In this document: one piece after another, positions 1 through 14,600 of the stretch | How positions within the stretch are numbered: position 1 is the first letter of the stretch | How the letters are laid out: every line of letters begins with the position of its first letter | Assembly (NCBI GenBank): GCA_035041965.1 | Contig: JAPYMA010002636.1 | Location: forward strand, 62,001-126,000 | Reading direction: 5' to 3' | DNA: 64,000 nt | From: Anisakis pegreffii | Lineage: Eukaryota > Nematoda > Chromadorea > Rhabditida > Anisakidae | The notes under the pieces: generated by a model | Seen by the model: the letters and a program-made list of their open reading frames with translations, nothing else | Told to the model about the DNA's origin: nothing | The model's database searches: none | Position numbers and translations under genes: made by a program

Positions 1-3000
1 GCTCAAATAGAACCCATGAATACTTGAACGCTAGGCATAACCTAAACTTGATCCTGATTAAACTTGGCCTATGGAGAGTGGTATTTTTATAAGTGGAACT
101 TTGACTCCAATCAGTTGACGTTGAATTTGATGTGAACGATAAATAAGTGCCGAGAAGTACGCTTTTCACTGTATCATAAAAGAAGATGATTGCGCCCTAT
201 ACAACAATGAGCGAAAGAATGAAATTGATGATTGCGTTCGGTTTTACGTGCTATAATTACGAAAATTCATCGAACTGTAGAATCTTTTCCATCTAATATT
301 CATCAATTTCAAAATCGATAGATTTCACGGCAACGATCACACAGTAATGCATCTCCATCCAGTGCAATTCATCATAACACAAACGAACGAACTTCTTTGC
401 ATATGCACGAATTCACTCACAGTACAACTAATTGAATATCAATGCAACAACAATTCCGACTATAAAATGCGATTCGCAATTTCATTTCATCTGATATTCG
501 TTGATCCCATATTTGTTCATAAGTAGCCAGCGCTTGTACTAAATGAAGTGAATGAACGTCAGTTAAGTGAATGCACGGGAATTTGGGACTAATAATACGT
601 GAGTGATTAAGTGGAGGTGCGAAATTGTTTAGCCATGAGAACACAGATATGGTATGATGGATTTTAGAATGGATCGCTGTTACCTAATGATGGATCGCTG
701 TCTCGTGGAGCAACCGCCTCTCGGTGGATTAACGATTGAAATAACTGCGAAGGCTGAAATCCTCAATTTTTCCAAATGAATAAGACCGAGTAACAGAATC
801 GATGGGAAAAAGCTTGTTATTAGCTTTCTTAACAAATGAATGCATGAATGAACAAAAAATTCACTGGGTTATGGCTAAAATATAACTGCTAATCCAACCT
901 CATCATAGCTTAGATTCAGAAAATGTAAAATACTTTTAGGAATTCGCCAGAATGTTTTGATTTTTTGTGAAGATAATGATGGCGACGATTATGCATGTAA
1001 TGGTTCGTGTATTTTGAAGAAGAAATGCAAAAAAAGTACTGAAACAAGCGAAACGGAATGTGAATGAAGCGAATAATTTTGTGATTTTCGAGAATTTTCA
1101 AAAAAATGGAAACGAAGCGAACAAATCGCAAACCAATGATGCATCACACACACACAACATGCCGACAAAACCTAGCATAGCATTACAATGATCTTAACCA
1201 CATTGTCGATGAAAGGCATTCCTCAATTATTCACCGTTTACGAATCGTATAAATGAAAATCGAAAGCAGAACAAAAGCATTATCTATCAGTCACAATATG
1301 CTTTTCGCATAAAACAGCCACACCACCATCATTCATTAACATCACATAGTCGTTCTCAGCTAACCAGTTGAAATCCATTTCCAAAAGAATCTCCAACCAA
1401 CTGACCAAAAATTTTTCATCGTGGGAAACGGCAGTAGATCCAGGGTAAAATTCGAATTCTCCCGCAGTATCTATCAAATTCAATCTCTTCTGTTCGTACA
1501 TGTGTTCAAGTATGTGCTGTGATTGATGCATTATTGCTTCAAAAAAAAATCTCGCTTATGGAAACGATTACTCCGGAATTAGATTTGTGTAAACTTTAGT
1601 CGAGAACTAATGTTCGTTCAGATCTCTCGAAATTAGTCCTACAACAATTATGATGACTGAAAACGGGAAACGAAAAGGTGGCGGATACATGTGCGATGAT
1701 ATTTTTTCACATGATTTATGGTGCGATCGTCGTAAAAAAAAAGCACAAATTTTGCCGCATCTAGACAAAAAAAGCGTGCAAAATTAATCAAAAGTGCGTT
1801 CATTAAAAAAAAACGGGTGCTCTTGTTTGATGGGAGATATGTAAGTGCATTATGGGTTATGTTATGTTGAATTGTACTTGAAATGATCGTGCTCAAATGT
1901 CAACTCGAGTGATTTATGCATATCAATAATGTCAGCATTTGCTTGACGAGTAAAAATAGATTGAGAGATTGTGGTTTGATTGTGACGTTATGTTTCATAT
2001 GACCACGGAAATAGAAACTACTATTTCACAAAACAAAAAAAAACTGAATCGTAGCGAATATGTTCACGATAATAAATTCATTTCATTGGAGATATTTTCT
2101 TCGTCACAAATCATCTCACATGACAGCATCAAAAAGCACTTTTCACCAGTGTTTTTTTCGTTTACATTCCGTAGTTTTGAATATGATCACATTACTTTTA
2201 TGAGAACGGCGTAGATGATGGCTTAGCGTATGATTCGTTGCTTTTTTGAGGCCAGCAATTTTTTCGGTTGTTTACAAATCGTAAACAGTTAGTATCTCGT
2301 GATTGATTGTATCGAAGCATCTTCCAGATGCACTTCTTATTCAATCACCAATATTTGCCATTCATCCAATTCATAAAATAGACCACAATTCGAAGCCAAT
2401 TCGAGAACACAATAACTGCAGTAGTGTTCATGTGGGGAATGAATAAGCGAATAAATTTCACCAGAAACCTCACATGTTTTCGCGTTGTTTTTTCAATTGT
2501 GTTTATTATTATTAAATTGAAACTGCATTACACATTACTATCCGCAATTTACTAGCAAAAAATTTTCCGCATTTAAATTTTTGCCACGAAACATTTGTGA
2601 GATTTTGATCGAGAAGAACAAAGTGTAAAGTTTCAAAATGGAGAAACGATCGAGTAGGTGAACAGTTCATCAGCTCAAAGATGAATGCTATTTTTAGGGG
2701 CAAATTTTGTTCATAAACTATTTTAGACTTCCGAACTGAAATAATTTATCAGCAATCAATTGAAAACGAACGTCAGCGGCGATTGATTAATTCAATCTCT
2801 TCGAGGCGAATGTCCGTATGGGTTAAGGAACAGTGGCATATAAATAATGGAAATAAGTCGAAAAACGGTCATAGAAATCGAAAAACGCAAAAAAAACCCA
2901 AAGAATTCAACGAAATGCGCTTTGGAAAAGTGTCACCTGATTTTTGGTCGTTTGAGTGCAATGTTAATGCCCATAAAGCTTTTCGCACCATGAATCTATT

Positions 3001-4193
3001 ATGTACAAACCACAATGGTGTGCGTTTACAATCCGAAACATTATCTCTTCATATTCATCAATGATCACGAACGAATAGATGTGTCAATTTTTTGACATGA
3101 ACCGTTCACAAAACAAAACAATTTTTCTTCGCATATTTCTGTATTAGTGAATAGTTGAGCACGCATTCATCAGTGATGCTATATACGATAAAATAAACAA
3201 TTGCTTGTTAAAAATAGCTTTTTTTTCAGAACAAAAAACAATGATTGGTATTGCATGCCGTGTTGATGTGACCAGTGCAATAGGTGCACGCATGAATGAG
3301 TAATGTGCATGAATGCACAATTGTTGTTGCTTGATGCTGATGATAGATTTTAGATGATGCTAGAATAAATAATTTTCTCACATAGTTTCACATTTCACAC
3401 GAACACGAACACTCATCGTCACTATGTGTTCGATCAGTATTCAGTCGTTATGCATGGGAAGTTCCCCAATCAACTAGAGAGCACAATCGAACGGTTCACC
3501 TCACGTCATTGACTCGTGAACCTCAAATATTTCATCAATCTCAAAATGTCCTACAAACGATTAATATCATTTCAAGAAAGCACACATTCTATAGTTGGTT
3601 TCTGAAGTGGTGGAACGTGAGTTTATGCATGGTATTTATGATCATTAAGGATTTTTACAACAAGCGATTATATTTTCATCTCCTGAAACTTACGAAAAAA
3701 AGCCCAAAAACAATTTCTTATACTGAAGAGAAAATTTGAAAGAGGCTAATGTAAGCATGAACGAGTCTATTGATTGTGCACACCGGGTCAGTGATTTGCG
3801 CTATCGAAAAGAAATTTTATTGGAAGACAACAGCGCTGACCCGCACTAGTCGTTCGGGATAAACGTAATCTGCAACATTTGCCTTTAAGTCTAGCGCACG
3901 AATATCTTCTCCACTCGCTATTTCCATATCATTAATTCAGCGTTTCCACACCACCTCAGACCCGCCGGTTCACTCTCGCGCTTACCTGTTACTTCAGTTT
4001 ATTCACCCAAGTCTACAATACTTCTTCTCGATCAGCATGCATTTTTGAACATGTTGTCGTTCCGGCCAAAAGTTATGTTGAATACAGTATATTTTTAGGT
4101 GTGGTGTTTCTTCAGAACTCGCACGATTGGTCGTCTTTCTATCGAAGTCACAGAGCCTACTCGACAGGACTGAGTCAGTGTTGATGTAGAACA
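1..4193. other. Intergenic, no supported gene
   Basis: AT-rich DNA with stop codons in all frames and only short ORFs that look like chance. It contains short homopolymers and small local duplications, for example two copies of GGATCGCTGT near 671-703. The one stretch that reads like protein is a minus-strand ORF at 1280-1531, listed separately. The right end presumably holds the promoter or 5' leader of the F-box-like gene starting at 4194, but no promoter motif is recognisable. Confidence 0.5.
1280..1531 (-). other. Possible isolated coding exon
   Basis: A minus-strand open stretch of 83 codons has a protein-like composition, unlike the Phe/His/Ile-rich chance ORFs around it. Its middle reads FLVSWLEILLEMDFNWLAEN. 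On the minus strand a T-rich tract ending in GAAG lies just before its first ATG and could be a 3' splice acceptor. A GTGACT close to the stop could be a donor. No family was recognised and no partner exon was found nearby, so it may be an exon of an unknown gene, an old gene fragment, or chance. Confidence 0.2.
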
Positions 4194-7134
4194 ATGTGCA
4201 CATTACCAGTAACATTTCTGCATCGTATAGGTGAACTTCATGGAGATATTTTGAGCGTTTTCGAGAAAGAACGATTCCGACGTGTATCGCGAACCTGGAA
4301 TGATGTATTCTCAAGAAATATGCCAAGTATTCGGATTTATAATATATCACTATTCGATGAATTCATTGACATCACGTTCAAAAGAACGGACAAAGGTGAA
4401 TTCTCTTCGTTTAGGGTCCAAATTTCATTTTCTTTCACCACGTCTTCACTTCCGAACCAATTGATCTTAGCAACCAATCAAATAGGTTTTTTCTGAACCA
4501 TGAAATTTGACAATTCGACGTTTAATTACAAACATTGATAGGTGGTTCATGAGCAGTGGTGCCCAATTTGAAAAGGTGGGCTCACCCCCGGCTCCGCGTT
4601 CTAGTAACAAAAATTTAATAGCTGGATAGTTCAAACTCAGTAGAGGCAGGCTCAGTTCACGTTCACATGTGCATTCAAGTTTTATCTGATACTCAGAACC
4701 AAACTCAAAGGAGTGATCGCGAACAACACGCGACTAAAAAACACATAGCCTCGTAAAAATTCACGCATATCAAAAAACTTCATTGTTTCATCAGCAAATC
4801 CTTCTTGGTCCGATTGAAGGTTCAACATGAATTTTTTATTTCAGGGGAATTTCGTTTCTATTTCGACGAAGACTTACTTCGTGACGGTAACACGAATCGC
4901 TTTCCTTTCGAATGCCTCAAATCATTTGCTCGTCATATTGCCGTCGTGGACATGTTAATGGTTGGACTGGATTCGAAATTCGATGCATTATCTCGGCTGG
5001 ATACCATTCTGCAATTGTTCGCAGGATTGAAAGGCAAAAAACAACGTTCAGTTAATGAACTCGCAATATGGCTTGTTCAAGATATCGAAAAATCAAAATC
5101 ACAACTCTCCATTATACCAGTCTTCGCCGATTCATGCACAAAAATCACGGTATTAACCGCTTGAATGCTACTTTTTCAACATATCCAATACACGATCACT
5201 ACATTAGGGCATGATGTCGGTTCGATAATTCGAATTTTGTCAAAGAAATTATTTCGATAACGCATACGACAATTCGTTCCAGTTACTGATAAGATAGTGT
5301 TTGCATTAATTATTATGCTACGGTATCAAAAGAGCTGTAACCATTTTCCAAGTTGGTTTCGTTGACACGTTGTCAATGTAAACGATTGTTCTTCGATCAA
5401 TGAATTACCGTTCCATTGATAACCATGTAAATGCTCTTTTGTAGACGATAGTTGCGATTAAACTCATAAAAAGTACAATGAAACAGGCATAATTTACATA
5501 GCCGTATAACGCTACATACGTTTATTTTGCACTGTAGTTTGGTTTTATAATGCTGATTTGAAGTTTTTCGGGGAGACTAATTAAACAATCGTAAATTGTG
5601 GCATTTGCTGATATGGAGTGACGAAAGGGTGTGATAACTAAATCAATCACCACATACATTAAAAACAAATATTTACGATCATGCCCCGAGCTTGAATTCA
5701 TGATTATCATCGCATGCCAGTCGAAAATTTCTAATGTGAAGCTGTTTGATTTTTACATCGATAATGCCAAAACTGTGATAATTTGTCACGATGAAACATT
5801 TTTCAAAACTCTTACATAGACATTCACCCTGACTGATGGACGTTTCCACTGTGGCCTGGCTTTTGGGAATGGGTTCAAATATCAGTCAATTAAGATTCAA
5901 ATATCTAATTTGCTCACAGCATTCGTTTGACAACATGATCTCGTTTGTCTATAAAATTCTTTTGACTTTTAGCTACTGGTTCAGAAATTTGGAGATGACC
6001 ATACAAAACTGCAAATCCTTTCGGGTTTAGAAGAAACTGCAACGCTTTCAAAACATCTCGATTCAGTTGTCAACCTTCGTGTTAGTAAAGCATCTTATAT
6101 TCATGAATTTAGAAGCAATAATTGTTGAAATATAATGGCAAATTGTGTGCTCCAAGAAACATTTTACCTTGCTCTTATAATTAGTTTCCTCTGAACATCA
6201 AACCATTGCCGTGTTAACAAAAAACTGTTTATCTAGCCAACTCTTTCATGCCTTATACCTACTTGTCGTTAGTAACCATACAGCTGCATTCAGTGGCCTA
6301 ACAGGTTATGAATTCGCAGTTGACATTAATGGCAGAATGATTGCATCTTCAGAGTGTGGCCTTATCGGCGCATTTGATTCAGCATCGAATACCAAAGAGT
6401 TTAATAAAAGCGCTGAAACGAGTTAAACAACTTCAAATTTCGTTGAATGCCGATCGCCGCTTCAAATTCGGTAGACAAGTGATTGAGTATTGTATTTCAG
6501 AGGAACTTCGCTGTAAGTTTCATTGAAATTATCACACTCAATTCTGATTTATTACAGCAACAACATTGGTGATGTTTGATCGAATACAAAAAGTGCCGAA
6601 TGAATTTGCACTTTACACAAGAACACATCACTGATCTCCAACAAAAATATTTTTTGACTCTCATTCCACAAATTTTTCCACAGATTTCTTTCAGTGTCAA
6701 CGCTTCTCAGCGCCAAAACACTGGAATCGTTCAGCTTGATAGTTGCTGATAATTCGTTGAAACAACTTGGTGAGGATGATTCGTTCGAGGATGCCGATCA
6801 GTTCTGTTTTGACGTGGAGAGATTTTTGGTGAACGCCATATTTCTTAACGATGGAGTACGTTGCAAGTCACGTTGGTGTTACTCTGATGCAAGGTGTCAT
6901 CGAAAAATATTCATTCTCATTGATCCATTGACAGACTAAACTTGTGCTTGATTTTTACCTCATTTGCTGTGCACTAATTTCTTATCTTATTGCTTTATTT
7001 TGGGTATTTCGTGATTAGATGTTCAACATCTATGTACAGTATTATTTAAGACGAGATTGATTGGTTATTCAAGGAAACTAATTGTTCAGAAGAGTATTTT
7101 GAAGATTGTGTTCTTGAATTATGGAATAAAATGA
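4194..7134 (+). CDS. F-box-like protein, six exons
   Basis: Predicted 326-residue protein from exons 4194-4395, 4845-5149, 5973-6080, 6353-6512, 6695-6855 and 7090-7134; splice phases agree throughout. Residues 4-45 fit an F-box: a Leu-Pro start (LPVTFLHRIGEL), then RFRRVSRTWNDVF with the typical conserved Trp. F-box proteins bind SKP1 in SCF ubiquitin ligases and present a substrate through the rest of the chain. Here that part is alpha-helical and leucine-rich and was not recognised; it could be a nematode FTH/DUF38-type or degenerate LRR domain. Donors include GTGAAT, GTTAGT and GTAAGT; acceptors are mostly TTTCAG. The last 15-codon exon is the weakest. If the fifth exon is not spliced, the frame ends at 6939 instead. 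The F-box call is by eye. Confidence 0.55.
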
Positions 7135-10100
7135 ATAATGACACCCACTGATAATCAGCACACTGATGTAATATTGACTTTGAGCTTTCTGCCCATAAAG
7201 TACGAAGTCCATCACATCTTCGGTATGCGATCGAACAACCATTCATCAGCAATTTCTTGTGAGAGAACAAAGTTTGCGATTGTGTCAAAAGATAAAAAGT
7301 TCTGTTGCGTTCCCAAACCCATCAATTTTTTTTGTTTGTAACAAGTCATTGATAAAACATTGAATATCGCTTACGGAACAGAATTCATGATGTGATGGTG
7401 ATCATATGATACTATGACAGTGATTATACCATGATTAATTGAGACTTATTGAGCGAATCATGAACGTCAATGATTCTAATAGCCCATAAAGTTTTTAGGG
7501 GCCTATTTGAATGAATTGATAAAACAAGATTTCTCTTCAGTCGTAAAATGCTTACGACTAGTTAGTCACCTTCAACTGTTATCTTGAAACACAGGCACAC
7601 GAAGACATGCTTCATCCGAACAGTTGATTTTTCTACCTAATCAGTGGGAGTAATGATTTCAACCAATGATCACTACCTTGGAAACGTAGGATAACCACAT
7701 TCCAACAGTGCTCACCACTGATATATAGATAGTGTAGTCGAGATGTTACACGTCATAAACTCTGTTATCCTCAAAATACTCACAAAGTCAAGTGCACGTA
7801 CATGAATATTTCAAATTTAGGTCATTTGTTGAAATGAAATTGCATTATGTGAACGAGTGAAGATACACTAATCGCATTGACAAATCAATCATTATTCGAT
7901 GGACGGAGATGACGAAGGAGATATTTGTATAATCAAAAATCATTGTGGTATTTGTTCAACGTCGCCAGGTCAAGCGACGACAAAAAATTTCAAAATTTAT
8001 GAAGCTTGACGATGAAAATGGTAGAGTGATAATTTTTTTAAATGGATGATTGAAGTCACTGAACTTTTGTCGGTGTATTCTTACAATTAGTATTATTTAT
8101 TCGGCTTAAATTGATTGTTTCTGTAATCGTCATAATTGTTAATGACCATGCAGAACACAGATAGTTCGAGTATTCTTTGACGTCATTTCGCCGTCGATAT
8201 TTTTTGTAATAAATGGATCGAGCCGGAAACCTATACCACTAGTACAGTGTTCGTTCAACAAGAAATCTGGTTGGCATCATTCTTTGAGAAAGAACGAAAT
8301 AATATGAAAGGGATTATCAAATTATCTGCGCTTCGCTTGAGTTTGTTACCAATGAACGTAATGATGGTCAACGCAATGCACATACATACCCTGATGGAGG
8401 TGGAACTAATAATAACAATAGCCATAATAATAATAGAAATATGGTAATAATAACTATAATAATCGACTTGCTCGAACATCAACGGTAGATAGAGATGTTG
8501 AAATCATGTAATTGTTATTTCAAATAGTATTATTGGATTGTTGAGTGCAAGATGAATGGGAGACGGATGATGAAAGGTGGATGTTGACGCATGACGGATA
8601 AAGGAAAGTATTTGATGGACGCAGAAAATTGTTGGTGAAGTATGGCTAGGTGATGTTTCAGAAGTATGGCGAAACAAACAAATCAGGTGGATACGGAGAC
8701 GGAAAAGATGAGGATATTTGATGAGGTGAACGAATATGCATGAGGAACGAACGCGGTTTTGATTCAACTGCGTCAGAGTGGAGAAGAATGAATGGAAAAA
8801 GGGAAGCGACCCTCAGCAGCAATGAATAATGATAATAACAACAATAATAATAATAATAACAATAATAATGACAGTTGGTAGGTAGCAGAAAGACTGACTA
8901 CCAAACGGTATTTTCTAACAATTGAACACATCCCATACATCATATATGGATTAATTTAGAATTGATTGGCGTTGCTGTAGTGATGATGTCGTGTAAAGGA
9001 TTTATAATCGTGTTGATCCCTCTCTCTTATATGCACTCTGGTGTCGATAATCCTCTTTAAACCGCAACTACGTTTTTTTTTGATGAATCGTCTTTAAAAT
9101 AACAAATTCAATCGTTTATCATTTTCAAATTTTATTCATAATTAATGCTGTGAGCTCGAAGGAAAACGTTGAAAATTGCGGCTTCGACTCGGAAATGGAA
9201 GAAAACGAATCAGCAGCCGCCTGTATGACTGTGAAGGACGAAGCACGTTTGATGTTTAGCACTTCAAAATGATACCGCATTCTGACAGCCATCATTCAGC
9301 CAGCACCACCGACGAATGCAGCGTTGCACATTTTGTGTTTTCTTCACCGCAACTGAATCGTTGATCGAATTCTTTTTCGATACCATCGGAAAATTGTGAG
9401 AAAAATTCTAAAATCGGAGGTGTAATTGATGATTTGTCAGTGATGGACTCATTGATGTAGTGCTTTTGCACTTGCGGTCTAGATCGTTTTCGAGAGTGAT
9501 GTTGTTCGTGTAAACGCTTATTTGTACTATGGTTGCTTATAGGATTATGCAAATTTCAGTGCTCTTTCCAATAATGATACATATCCTCCTAAAGTATCTT
9601 AAATAGCTATGCATATCACTGGTTCCTTGTTAAAAATGAATTTAATCTGCTGATTCATTCAGAGCATTGTTCCGTTTCGAAAACATCTGACGGCACTTGT
9701 GAGATACAGAATTATCCAGAAAACGAGAAAGTTATTGAAGGTGATTCTAAAAATTAACTCATTACGACAGCCGTCTAGTATCGAATAAAATTTGTTTCCT
9801 TTATGTGAGCGACTTATTAGAATCAATATATGACGGTAACCGAAATGATTTGCTGGAAACGGAAATAAAATCACTTCCTAATTTCAAGAAACAATCTATT
9901 GGGTTTTTAGTTATAAGAATTGTGCCTTGCACATTGTTTCTCCCCCTTGTCCTATGTGAATTTTTTGTCAAAACGATTTGCTCAAGAAGATCAATACAAA
10001 CTCCTTATACAATAACTGAAATGATGTCAAGTTTCAAGAGTTCATCCACATGTTTCATCACATGTTGAAGATATTTGTCGTGTTCTGATATTTTTTCACT

Positions 10101-11606
10101 TACGATTACTTTGCAGCAAATTGGAGTTTGGTTGACTGACATTAAAAATTGCAGTTGAACAACGATTGCAAACCCATAAGAGTAATTGCACTTGCAGCCA
10201 CTAAACATTTCACCGTTTAAACTTTTTGCATTAAAACCCATATAAGTTTTCGTTTATTATTATAAACTATGCAAATGGTCATAGAGCAACCGAGAACAAT
10301 AATGGATTCATTCATTCGTGTTCTCAGCTGTATCAATGGTATCGAAGAAATTGCTTACTCTCTCTATCTGTGGAAGCTTTAAGGCTTCCTGGAAATCATT
10401 CAGAGGGCGGAGTACGCCTACCAAAAACAATAAAAAACCCTCTTTTCACCTTCAGTCATTTGATATGCTCACTTTCAGTCCAAGCCAACCACCTATTATA
10501 TGATATATCATTTATGCATGAAATTATTCGTCTTGAGGCCACAACGTTAGTAGTAGCGATTTTGGTTGAATGCGAATAATGCATTAACTTTATCTCTTTT
10601 CACTGGTGCACTTCAGTGTAATATTACGGTGTCGGATCGAAGAGATTTATTCGAATCAGTGTGAAACAGCAGATATGCTTCTTCAAGATGGCAACATTTG
10701 TTATTTGAAACCGCAACCCTGTTTTTCTCATTTCTTGTTTTGAGCATTTTTCATTCCATTGGCTGAGTTAACATCTGGATGATGAGAGTTTCACTTCATT
10801 CTGTTGAACAAAATGAGGAATTCCATTCCAGATGAAACTGATTCCCTCCTTCCATCTCACCTCCAAAATAATACCCTCGTTGTCTTTTTTTTTTCAAGTT
10901 GCACGTAACTTAATGGAATGCGAAGTTTAACTCATAGATCCAATTGTAATTTATGGTGACATTTTTGCAAGATCCTTATTTCTATAGTGGTTTGCAAGTG
11001 GTGAAGGTTGTGCTCATCGTAAGTTCAAATAATTATACCCCATAGAGCCGTGTTGAATATCAATGTGGAATATTCATAGTGAAATTCAGTGTTTGATCAA
11101 AACTCCATTTTTATCTGAATCGCAAAAGGACAGGTTAATTGCTTCGTTATGTGAATCATTATGTTCAGTTGTCCTTTAGAATTATTCGAATTCGAATTTC
11201 CTTTCTCATCACATGAATTCAATCGTGCCTATAAACTCCATAAATCAACTATGCGATCTTCTGACACACTCGAATTCCAACTGAAAACTTCACCTTCCCA
11301 ATCGATTCGTTTTGAAATTTCGCCGTTTTTATTCACTCGTACTCGTTTCTTTCACATATCACACATCTTCTTCAAAATTTGGTTTCTGTCGTTTGACGTG
11401 ACACAACAACTTACAATTGGATGCGTCGAATTACGTGAAAAAAAAACGAGCGATTTCTTTCAGCCACGACGAAAGAGAGCAACAGATTCAAACCTGCAGG
11501 TCAAATGTATATTTTGGAATGATAGATAGAATTGAACATGTCTGAAATGACTGGATGACATTCGCTTTCGTAACGGAACAGACTGACCAATTAGCTACAA
11601 GAAAGG
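7135..11606. other. Intergenic, low-complexity, no gene seen
   Basis: About 4.5 kb with no stretch that combines an open frame, splice sites and protein-like composition. It holds AAT-rich microsatellite sequence near 8405-8460 and 8825-8870. A 122-codon ORF at 11161-11529 is Phe/Ser-rich and was not accepted as coding; it lies just upstream of the PHLPP start and may be part of its promoter or leader. A TTTCAG near 11460 could be a splice acceptor for that leader. Confidence 0.5.
8825..8870. repeat. AAT/AAC trinucleotide microsatellite
   Basis: An imperfect run of AAT units with AAC interruptions. A second, more degenerate AAT-rich stretch lies at about 8405-8460. Both are simple repeats in intergenic DNA. 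Confidence 0.85.
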
Positions 11607-14600
11607 ATGGCAACCTTGACGAAAGCAACCCGAATCATTCAGCGGTCGAACTGCGGTAATGACCCAGCTTCGAAGCCGTCATCCTCCTCAAAATATGCAA
11701 CGTTCGGAACGGTGAGTTCAACTTTCGGCTAGTATATAGCTGCTCTGTATCGAATTCATTCTGTTGTTCAGTTTCCTTCTGGATTTATTATCTGTTTGAA
11801 AAACGTTCACAAAAAATCCGACAATCGTTGAGTTTTACAGCAATTTCTGTGGACAGGTGATGAGATGATAAAATCGGAATATTTTTCAGATGTTTCATTT
11901 TTCAGATACATTTTCTAAAAACAATTTCATCGAATTTACTTGGTGTGGCTGGAAATTTTTTTCAGCAAATCTTTGACGTCGTAGCTTTCTTTCATTTCAT
12001 TTATTTTCAAATTTCAATTCGTTTCCAAATGATTGAATCGAGCTGAAATGGAAGCGCGTTTTTTGAGCGATATCTTTCTGATTGAACATTTCAGTTAAGT
12101 GTAAGAAGAGCACATTGATGAGTACATTTGCAATTCAGATTTCGTCGTTCCTTTAATAAAGACGTAAATTCGGTATTCTTATCAACTGCAATAACTATCG
12201 ACGTTAGACTCGACCGCAATTGATTTTCCAACAAAACATTTTGCATTTTGCATTTAAGCATTCCGATTGCAATCACTGTCGTCTTATAAACAAAACAAGC
12301 AAACAAAAATTAAATCTCAAGAATCATCGTTTGTTCGTTCCATATTCCCACTATCAGATTTCATCGATAACATCCGACTGTTTCATAAAAGTCATTCAAA
12401 GCGCTAAAATATTCACGAAATATATTTCATTTTCGCCTATAAGTGGCTGCTCTATGGCCAATGCTGATATTACGAAATGGCAAGGACGACAAAATTGCGG
12501 ATACAATTAAGTATTTCTTACAAATTTGTGCACTATCAAGAAGCGGATGTGCTCACGAAATTGCTGTTCTAATTGTCGTTGGATTGACGAAAATTTTTCA
12601 TTTCGTCTCTTTTTATGCGTCCTCAGTTGATTCTGAATAGCTGACCAGCTAGAGTCTCTTATGCTAAAGATTATTCATCAAATTCTCAGCACTTCTTAAG
12701 CATTAAACAATAAATCAGTGAAATCTTTAAGGACTTAATCCTTTCGGATAACCGAAATGGAATCCAATTTGTAGCAAATGTGAGCATTTTTTTAAATGAA
12801 AAAGTTGGAGACGAAAAGGGGAATGAAATATTGATGAATTAATCATGTTTGTAGTTTATGTTAGGCATCAACCATAAAAGTGATTTGGAAGATATCAAAG
12901 AGTGAAAAAGGAGGAATTGTTATGAGTCGTTGTTTGCGAATGGAATAACTTGATTGTTAAGTGGCTGTAAGAATCACCCGTCAAGTTGTCCTACACGGGA
13001 ACGCGTATATATGCCCATCTGGTGCTTGTGTAAGATAAGCGTCTGGTCCTATTTCTAAAACAATACTGTCATTGAAGTGGTGTCAAAACGAGGTACATAA
13101 TTTCTGTTTGTACAGTTGATAATTCCGTCGTTTCGCGCAGTAAACCAATCATTTTACCAAAATAAAATGATCCGAATGCAACGACTTTGGATGCTCTTAA
13201 GGACCTTATCGTACCATTGGGAGTCGTTTATTCTTATTGATTCTAAGCGCAACGTGGAACAATGCTAGAGCTCTTTACCGTCAGATCTCTAGCGGAATCC
13301 TGACTTCTGAATACATTAGCTGAATACTATATCTTCACAGAATGTTGTTACAAATAGAGGTCTGCTCAGAAAGATAAATCATTTGGGTTAATTTGCCGTA
13401 TCAACTCTGTGTGATGGTCGTCGCATTTGCTCTCTACCCACTAAGATTGCTCTCTACCCATTGAGCAGCAATCGACATCGAAATCGAACGAGTGAACTTT
13501 CAAGTTCCATTGAGAAGTTTTTAATTTGCTATTTCTATTGTGTTGGATGGAGTGAAGTGTAGGTCGATGTGAATAGACGAATCAAATATTAAAATGTAAA
13601 AGAAAGTGTTAATAATGATTGTCTTGATTGACAATAATGTCAAAGTAGTTATGTCACTCAAACATTCTCATCTATTCGTATGAAATATTATGAATAACTT
13701 ATCAAAAACTAGCACCAATCGCATGAGTTGTTTCGATCGAATATATATCTCTTATTGCAACAGATTTAGATTCATTTAGCTTCGAATGATTACGCACGCG
13801 TAACTTATGTTCCCTACAAAAGGACAATAACAGCATCAACTTCTATTCCTGCATTCACTATAACTATTTTTAACAATAACTATTTCCTGCTTTCACTTCA
13901 AGACATATTCAGTTGTCTTCTGAATATCCGCTTGCCAATGTTCCTAGTCAAAATGTTTGCGTTTTGATTGGAAACAATTGCGGAAAGGTGTTTTGAACTG
14001 AACCAGCCATAATAAGGAATTTTAGAAGTGAAAACAGCTTGAATCATAATAATCACAATTTTAACTGATCGTGAGTCAAATTTTAGTTCATTTGAAAGGC
14101 AACGTTAACGTTCGACTTAGGATAAGCATCATTGCATTACCATTTGTAAACACTATAAAGAAGTTCCTCTTCTAGAATCAATATCAAAACCGATATTTTG
14201 TCCTCTAATGCCCAATTTACTCCTATTCAACGATCATTTATTATTAATAAATCATGCACTCAGCATCTACGATATAATTTCGATTTATTGCAAGTACCTT
14301 GAGGGTGTAACGACTGCAGAGCCGTTCAACTACTTTCATAACCACCACATAATAGGCAATCAAAAAAAAAAGTGGAATCAATAGCAGCAAATTGTTGGCG
14401 TCAGCGTGTCGAAATCTATTTCATATACTCAAACAGAGACGATTCTGTTTGAAGATTCTACGAAGAAACGTACTGATCAGCATTAAAGTATTACTGATCT
14501 CTTAGAAATGATTTATTCAACATTTGGATATGATCAATTCAAAATAAATCTTTATTGGTATAAGTTACTTGAATGGAACATAATAACTTAACGAGAAACC

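Noticed and set aside
8247..8447. ORFs around the AAT-rich sequence on both strands
   Set aside because: Open frames here follow from simple-repeat composition, giving Ile/Met/Asn runs.
11161..11529. 122-codon plus-strand ORF upstream of the PHLPP-like gene
   Set aside because: Composition is Phe/Ser-rich and low in complexity, there is no recognised family, and no splice junction joins it in phase to the PHLPP exons.
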